A stretch of 64,000 nucleotides of DNA. Source: Agrocybe praecox. Its lineage: Eukaryota; Basidiomycota; Agaricomycetes; Agaricales; Agrocybaceae. The notes beneath the pieces were generated by a model. The model was not told where the DNA came from. It did not search any database and worked only from the letters and a program-made list of their open reading frames with translations. Positions 60,091 through 64,000 of the stretch are shown in pieces. The position numbers and the translations under genes are program-made. Position 1 is the stretch's first letter; each line of letters begins with the position of its first letter. The DNA lies in NCBI GenBank assembly GCA_964017145.1, contig OZ024841.1:2852001-2916000 (forward strand). Reading direction: 5' to 3'.

Positions 60091-61608
60091 CAGAACAAAG
60101 GCTCCCATTCATGCAAAACTTGGTATCGAGCAAAGCAAAGCGGTGATCCACATGGCTAGTGGCGCGGCGAGTTCAAACCCTGTCACATTAACAAGAGCGC
60201 TAGTATAGTACTCTCTTTCAAGAAGCTGGAATAAGAGAACTCCCTTTTTTCGAAAGAGAGATGATGAACAAAAACACTGAAGCCATACGTGAGCTAGTCC
60301 GCACCATCTGCCGCGACATCATGTGGCGACATCCCGTGAAATATATAGGCGGCAGATTCCTTGATGCTTTTTGAATGGTTTGATACTGTTGGGCTAGTCA
60401 TCCAGAAGGAAACGAAGTAAAAGAGCCTAAACATTTTTGGGAAAAAAAGTCCAAGACAGTGTATTTGAGCGTCCTCTTGTCTATGAGACAACAACAGTTC
60501 AAGCGCTCAAGCGCCCTAGCTGTCACCTGAGCAAAAGATGTAGGAGTTCATCATTCAACTGCCAAGGGTGGATATCCGATAGGGAATCTCAGCAAGTGAT
60601 ACGAAGCAGAAATCGAGCCAGATACACGTTCGCAGTCAATAAAATTGTTACTTTCTTTCCAAGGGTTGAACAAATTCGGGGTTCCTTTCGATCTTCACCG
60701 TGTCCTGCCGAGCGCGGTGAAGTAAGGAACATGCGTATATTCCTGCAGGAACGGATAATAGATACAGAGGTAGGTAAAAATATGGTGAGAGGATGTGGTA
60801 CGGTGCCTGAGGCCCTGGTGGTGGTGGTGGAGAGAAAAGAGTCGGTACCGAAAGCCACAATACCAGCCGGTTTCCGGCATGATAGAAAGCCTCCTTCGGC
60901 TTCGGCTTCGGCGACACGTCCATGAGCCAGCGCTGGAAATTAAAAACTTCATATTTATCCTCTGCTGTATTTCTTGGTTATCGTTCATTTGAACATACAC
61001 GCACTATTCGATTGCCCAAACTCACAGTTAAGATGTTCTCCTGGATATTGATTGATTGTTCGCACCAATATGTTGTTTCGAACATTAGTTGACCATGTAA
61101 CTTCAATTTGCAAATTCCCAGAATGAAACGGCAAGACTGACACTATTGGGTACGCGGCTAACTATGTTCTCAGCCAATAATATACCTTCAGGGGAGATCT
61201 TTGGGGTTGAAGGGCCACAGTCGAGGTTTCTTGGATTTTCTAGGATTGTTGGGCACACCAATCAATCTGTAGTGTCTCCGTATGCTTAGATAGCATGATA
61301 TTTTATCACCGAATTTTCCACAGCAGGCATTACGTGGGTCTAATGGGGCGGCGTCTCGGAGTCGGAGAGGCAAGCAAGGTGAGTATAACAATGACATATT
61401 TAAAATTAGGGGCCAATATAGCTGCGTCTGAGGCTTCTCTAGCAAGATAGAACAGGGTCTAAGGCTATTATGTCCGCCAGAATAATCACCGTGATCGGGA
61501 CGTTTATTATATCAAACTCCCATCGCAAAAAAGACAGACTTATGAAGGGAAAATCCAGTACAACGGAAGAGGAAGATAGCGGCGCCCGCCAATGATGAAT
61601 CTCGTCGT

Positions 61609-62016
61609 TTATTGCAATAGAAAGTCTCCGTCTGTCAGGGTAAAACGTCCGCAATCGAAGGGTGTAATTGTACGCAGGAAAGTTTGAGGAAAGTTCGAAT
61701 GAGAGGTTGGTAAGTTCCTCATGGACGAGTAATCTCCCATGAGGTAGAAATAGTGCCCAATTTTTTCTCTACGCAGTGCCACTAAGCTGTTGCAACACGC
61801 AAGGCTTTGACACGGCGGATGAGATATGTATCCATGGATGGGATAAGGTTGAGCAGTCCTTTCCGCGGGGTTGTCTTGACCTAAAGGAATAAGATAGACT
61901 TCAAATTGGTCCAGTACGACGACCGGGTTATGAGGGAGCCAAGCACTTGGAGCTGGGACTAATATACACATTAACTTCAAATGGTACATCTCGCAAAGGA
62001 CCGAGAAAACGAACAC
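61609..62016 (-). CDS. Uncharacterised open frame, possibly a gene fragment
   Basis: A 135-residue frame from ATG 62016 has protein-like composition (LVPAPSAWLPHNPVVVLDQF, then HGYISHPPCQSLACCNSLVA). Its tone recalls C-terminal halves of mushroom F-box proteins, but no F-box or other motif is present. No flanking exon was found. It could be a relic or a chance frame. Confidence 0.22.
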   Translation of the reverse strand: MFVFSVLCEMYHLKLMCILVPAPSAWLPHNPVVVLDQFEVYLIPLGQDNPAERTAQPYPIHGYISHPPCQSLACCNSLVALRREKIGHYFYLMGDYSSMRNLPTSHSNFPQTFLRTITPFDCGRFTLTDGDFLLQ

Positions 62017-62311
62017 ATGCAGTTTACTTTACTTTTCCAAGTTTTCAGGCTTGACGTTGTAACCAGATGTGTTGAGCTAATGACAATTCAAAGTGGCGTA
62101 AAGTCAAGCGCGTGGAAACTCGTGAAAGATTGCAAGCGGAGCGTAGGGTAGGAGAGAGACTACCCGATTTGCGAATTGGCGGAAATTTTCCGGTTCAACA
62201 ACTATACTTTGTTGCCTAGCCTTGGGGATGAAATCTGTTCTACTTCAACCTGAAACGCGTATAAAAACTTGATTTATTCAGTCAGCATGTTAAATCACAA
62301 TTTTATGCCTA

Positions 62312-62888
62312 CAGTCGACTCCCTCATAACCCATACCTGTCGGTGGACGGCCGAAAGTATGGGTTATGAGGCCTATATATGAGGGGTCATGGGCTATGAG
62401 GGATATGCTAAAAATAGAACCATAAAAATCGAGAGAAAACAAATCTTTGGCATAAGACAGTGAGTCATAAATGGATGGCTAATGGCCAACAATCTGTATT
62501 TTATTACAATATGAACCATATATGCAAATAAAAGTGTTGCCGATGTCGTCTTGATCCTTAATTTGAATGTTCTCACGCACGTTGAAGATGTTTGGGCATC
62601 TGGACTGGTACTTTTCTTTGATTTGAACACATAAACTAGGTTAAAAGGTGTTTCATGACACAATCTCATGTTAGATTCATCATAAATGTTCCCCATATAG
62701 CATAAATACGGAAATTTTTAGGGCAAAAACTATGGGTTTTTTCCCAAAAGGGGTATGGATTATGGGGTATGAGGGGTTCATGGGTTATGGGTCGGATTTC
62801 CCTGCGAACCAACTTGGTGGATCGAAAAAAGTATGGGTTAGAAGGGGTTATGGGTTATGAGGGTTATGGGTTAAGAGGGAGACGACTG
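62312..62888. mobile_element. Tc1/mariner-type MITE with TA target site
   Basis: The element starts CAGTCGACTCCCTCATAACC and ends with the inverted counterpart (ggttaagagggagacgactg), giving terminal inverted repeats of about 25 bp with two mismatches. TA flanks both sides (62310-62311 and 62889-62890). Inside the ends the words tatgggttatgagg and variants recur many times in both terminal regions (62370-62400, 62750-62880), a subterminal repeat pattern. The central part is AT-rich and encodes no recognisable transposase. At 577 bp it is non-autonomous. Confidence 0.86.
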
Positions 62889-63271
62889 TACATACTTGGG
62901 CCGACTATTTTTTTTGAGGGCCCCCTCATGCTGATCGCAGAAGCTCTGTCCAGGGTTTCCAGGCGCTTCCTAAGTATAGTACACGTTATCGGAGGAATGA
63001 TACTTACCGCAAAGGATACCAAAATGCGTTTTGGATGCTATCTTCAAGATTCATCCTACGCGCCAAAATCATTTTGAGCTTTGTAAGAATTCTCCAAGAT
63101 AGAAAGGAGCGTGAGCATAAATACATCGTTAATCCTCCCGGTGGCAGAATTCGGGGATTAGTCGGGGTTTGAATTTAGCAATCTCCCCACGAACCTCCAC
63201 ACGCGTCAGTCAACTCACCTCGTTCATAAACACTCCAAATAAAGACCCTACGACTAGCCTATTCAACCGTG
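62889..63271. other. Spacer before the mitochondrial assembly factor gene
   Basis: About 380 bp hold the presumed promoter of the gene at 63272. A direct ggggattagtcgggg motif occurs at about 63153-63167. No gene is seen. Confidence 0.45.
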
Positions 63272-63713
63272 ATGGCCGCTACCGCGTCTACCAAGCAGCT
63301 CTCCAAGAAACTGAGTACAATTGCAAATACATGGATAAAGGACCCATTTAGACCCAATTTACAACTGCAGAATTTCCTGCTGTCTTTGTCCGCGCATCCG
63401 AGATTGACTCCCAATGCTGTCGAAGCCACACGCCAGCTACACGACAATGTTATGCAGAAAAAGGTATGTCCTTCTCCCGCGAGCCCATGAGGCTCTCTGG
63501 ATTCCCCCCAACCTTGCTGCGCAGTCTGGCTGTGATTTCAACGTTTCTTTCCTTTTTCTGACCAATGATATTTATAAACAGTACCCCCTGTCACGGAAAA
63601 TGCTTCGACCAGCGTCTTCGCCTATGCACTATGAACGTCTAGTCGAAGGTTTCGAGAAGAGTGCCCAGGGAATTGGCCGACCGTGGTGGAAGGTTTTCTT
63701 CGGAATTTGGTGA
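63272..63713 (+). CDS. Small mitochondrial protein, Cbp6/UQCC2-like complex III assembly factor
   Basis: Two exons, 63272-63463 and 63582-63713, join in frame (QKK|YPLSRKML). The product of about 107 residues starts MAATASTKQLSKKLSTIANT and continues WIKDPFRPNLQLQNFL, AVEATRQLHDNVMQKKYPLS, ending GRPWWKVFFGIW. Size, basic amphipathic start and the WxxDPxRP plus KYPL wording fit the UQCC2/Cbp6 family, which supports cytochrome b synthesis on mitochondrial ribosomes. That match is from memory and moderately certain. The intron is 118 bp, longer than most here. No lesion. Confidence 0.6.
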
Positions 63714-63961
63714 TAAGATATGGCGTGTTACTTAACCTCCGGGAAGAGATGTATCAAAAGGTACTATCCCCAAGTCGAATCGCGTCATCTTGCTCACTCT
63801 AGCACCGTCTTATCAAACAGTATTCATTAATTAATTATCTTTCGAAGGCTTCCATGTTCCCTCATGAAGCACAAATTTTGACCTTTCCCCAGGTCTCGTT
63901 GTCTCGTCCAAGGCTCCTGTCCATTATCTTGAAAACCCAAGACCATTGAATCTGTGGACCT

Positions 63962-64000
63962 ATGGCAGAGACCGAAATCGCAGCCACTATTCCAGTATCC
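63962..64000 (+). CDS. Possible start of a further gene, cut by window edge
   Basis: The last 39 bases open with ATG and read MAETEIAATIPVS without a stop. Too short to identify; position after a compact gene and a 250-bp spacer makes a gene start plausible. Confidence 0.3.
   Translation, partial: MAETEIAATIPVS

Larger units (their letters stand above)
60032..62311. other. Intergenic region with no firm gene
   Basis: This 2.3-kb stretch lies upstream of the PX-GH18 array. A ggtggtggtgg microsatellite (60818-60831) and a (ttcggc)n run near 60896-60913 create open frames on both strands that look spurious. One minus-strand open frame (61609-62016) is listed separately. Confidence 0.45.

Noticed and set aside
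60121..60180. tRNA-like A and B box words (tggctagtgg, gagttcaaacc)
   Set aside because: The boxes are only about 10 bp apart and no acceptor stem can be formed.
60437..60925. 162-codon plus-strand frame
   Set aside because: Created by ggtggt and ttcggc simple repeats; overlaps other-strand frames of equal quality and has no family signature.

Overview
The window comes from a mushroom-forming basidiomycete (Agaricomycetes, probably Agaricales). The evidence is dense genes split by 50-60 bp GT-AG introns, a Plavaka-type transposase, DUF6534 membrane proteins with micro-exons, NACHT-WD40 and F-box families, a DyP peroxidase, and a velvet regulator with a long Gln/Pro tail. No species can be named, and I saw no convincing tRNA, rRNA or CRISPR. 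Exon boundaries were read by eye from splice consensus, frame continuity and family motifs. Where I summed exon lengths, the total divided by three (Plavaka segment, companion gene, velvet gene, DyP, NACHT-WD40).

Layout. 1-3.5 kb: 5' part of a Plavaka transposase (minus), head to head with a six-exon gene of a multicopy Agaricomycete family (plus). 4.7-8.8 kb: two F-box paralogues as a tail-to-tail inverted pair. 9-13.4 kb: an M20 (PM20D2-like) peptidase, an APH-fold kinase gene with an in-frame stop, and a small DUF7770-like gene. 14-18.3 kb: a 1131-residue velvet factor (minus). 18.3-24 kb: a long gene-free upstream region shared with the DyP peroxidase (24.1-25.8 kb). 26-31 kb: a P450 and a secreted TIM-barrel-like protein (both minus). 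32.7-35 kb: an MFS transporter. 36-40.1 kb: a NACHT-WD40 protein whose N-terminal linker is out of frame. 40.6-42.7 kb: cystathionine gamma-synthase. 42.7-48.9 kb: a repeat-rich stretch with an F-box-like gene between two direct repeats. 49.2-51.4 kb: a DUF6534 membrane protein.

The most striking part is 51.7-60.0 kb. Three tandem minus-strand paralogues each encode an N-terminal PX (phosphoinositide-binding) domain fused to a GH18 chitinase domain, with no secretion signal. The first and third copies keep the DxxDxDxE catalytic motif. The middle copy is decaying: it has a frameshift in a T run, a changed catalytic Asp, and a 315-bp poly(A)-tailed retroposon with a target-site duplication inside an intron. 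The architecture suggests a chitinase (or chitin-binding lectin) directed to intracellular membranes, which is unlike normal secreted fungal chitinases.

The right end (62.3-62.9 kb) holds a 577-bp non-autonomous Tc1/mariner-type MITE with TA target site, then a small Cbp6/UQCC2-like mitochondrial assembly factor, then the possible start of a further gene cut by the window edge.
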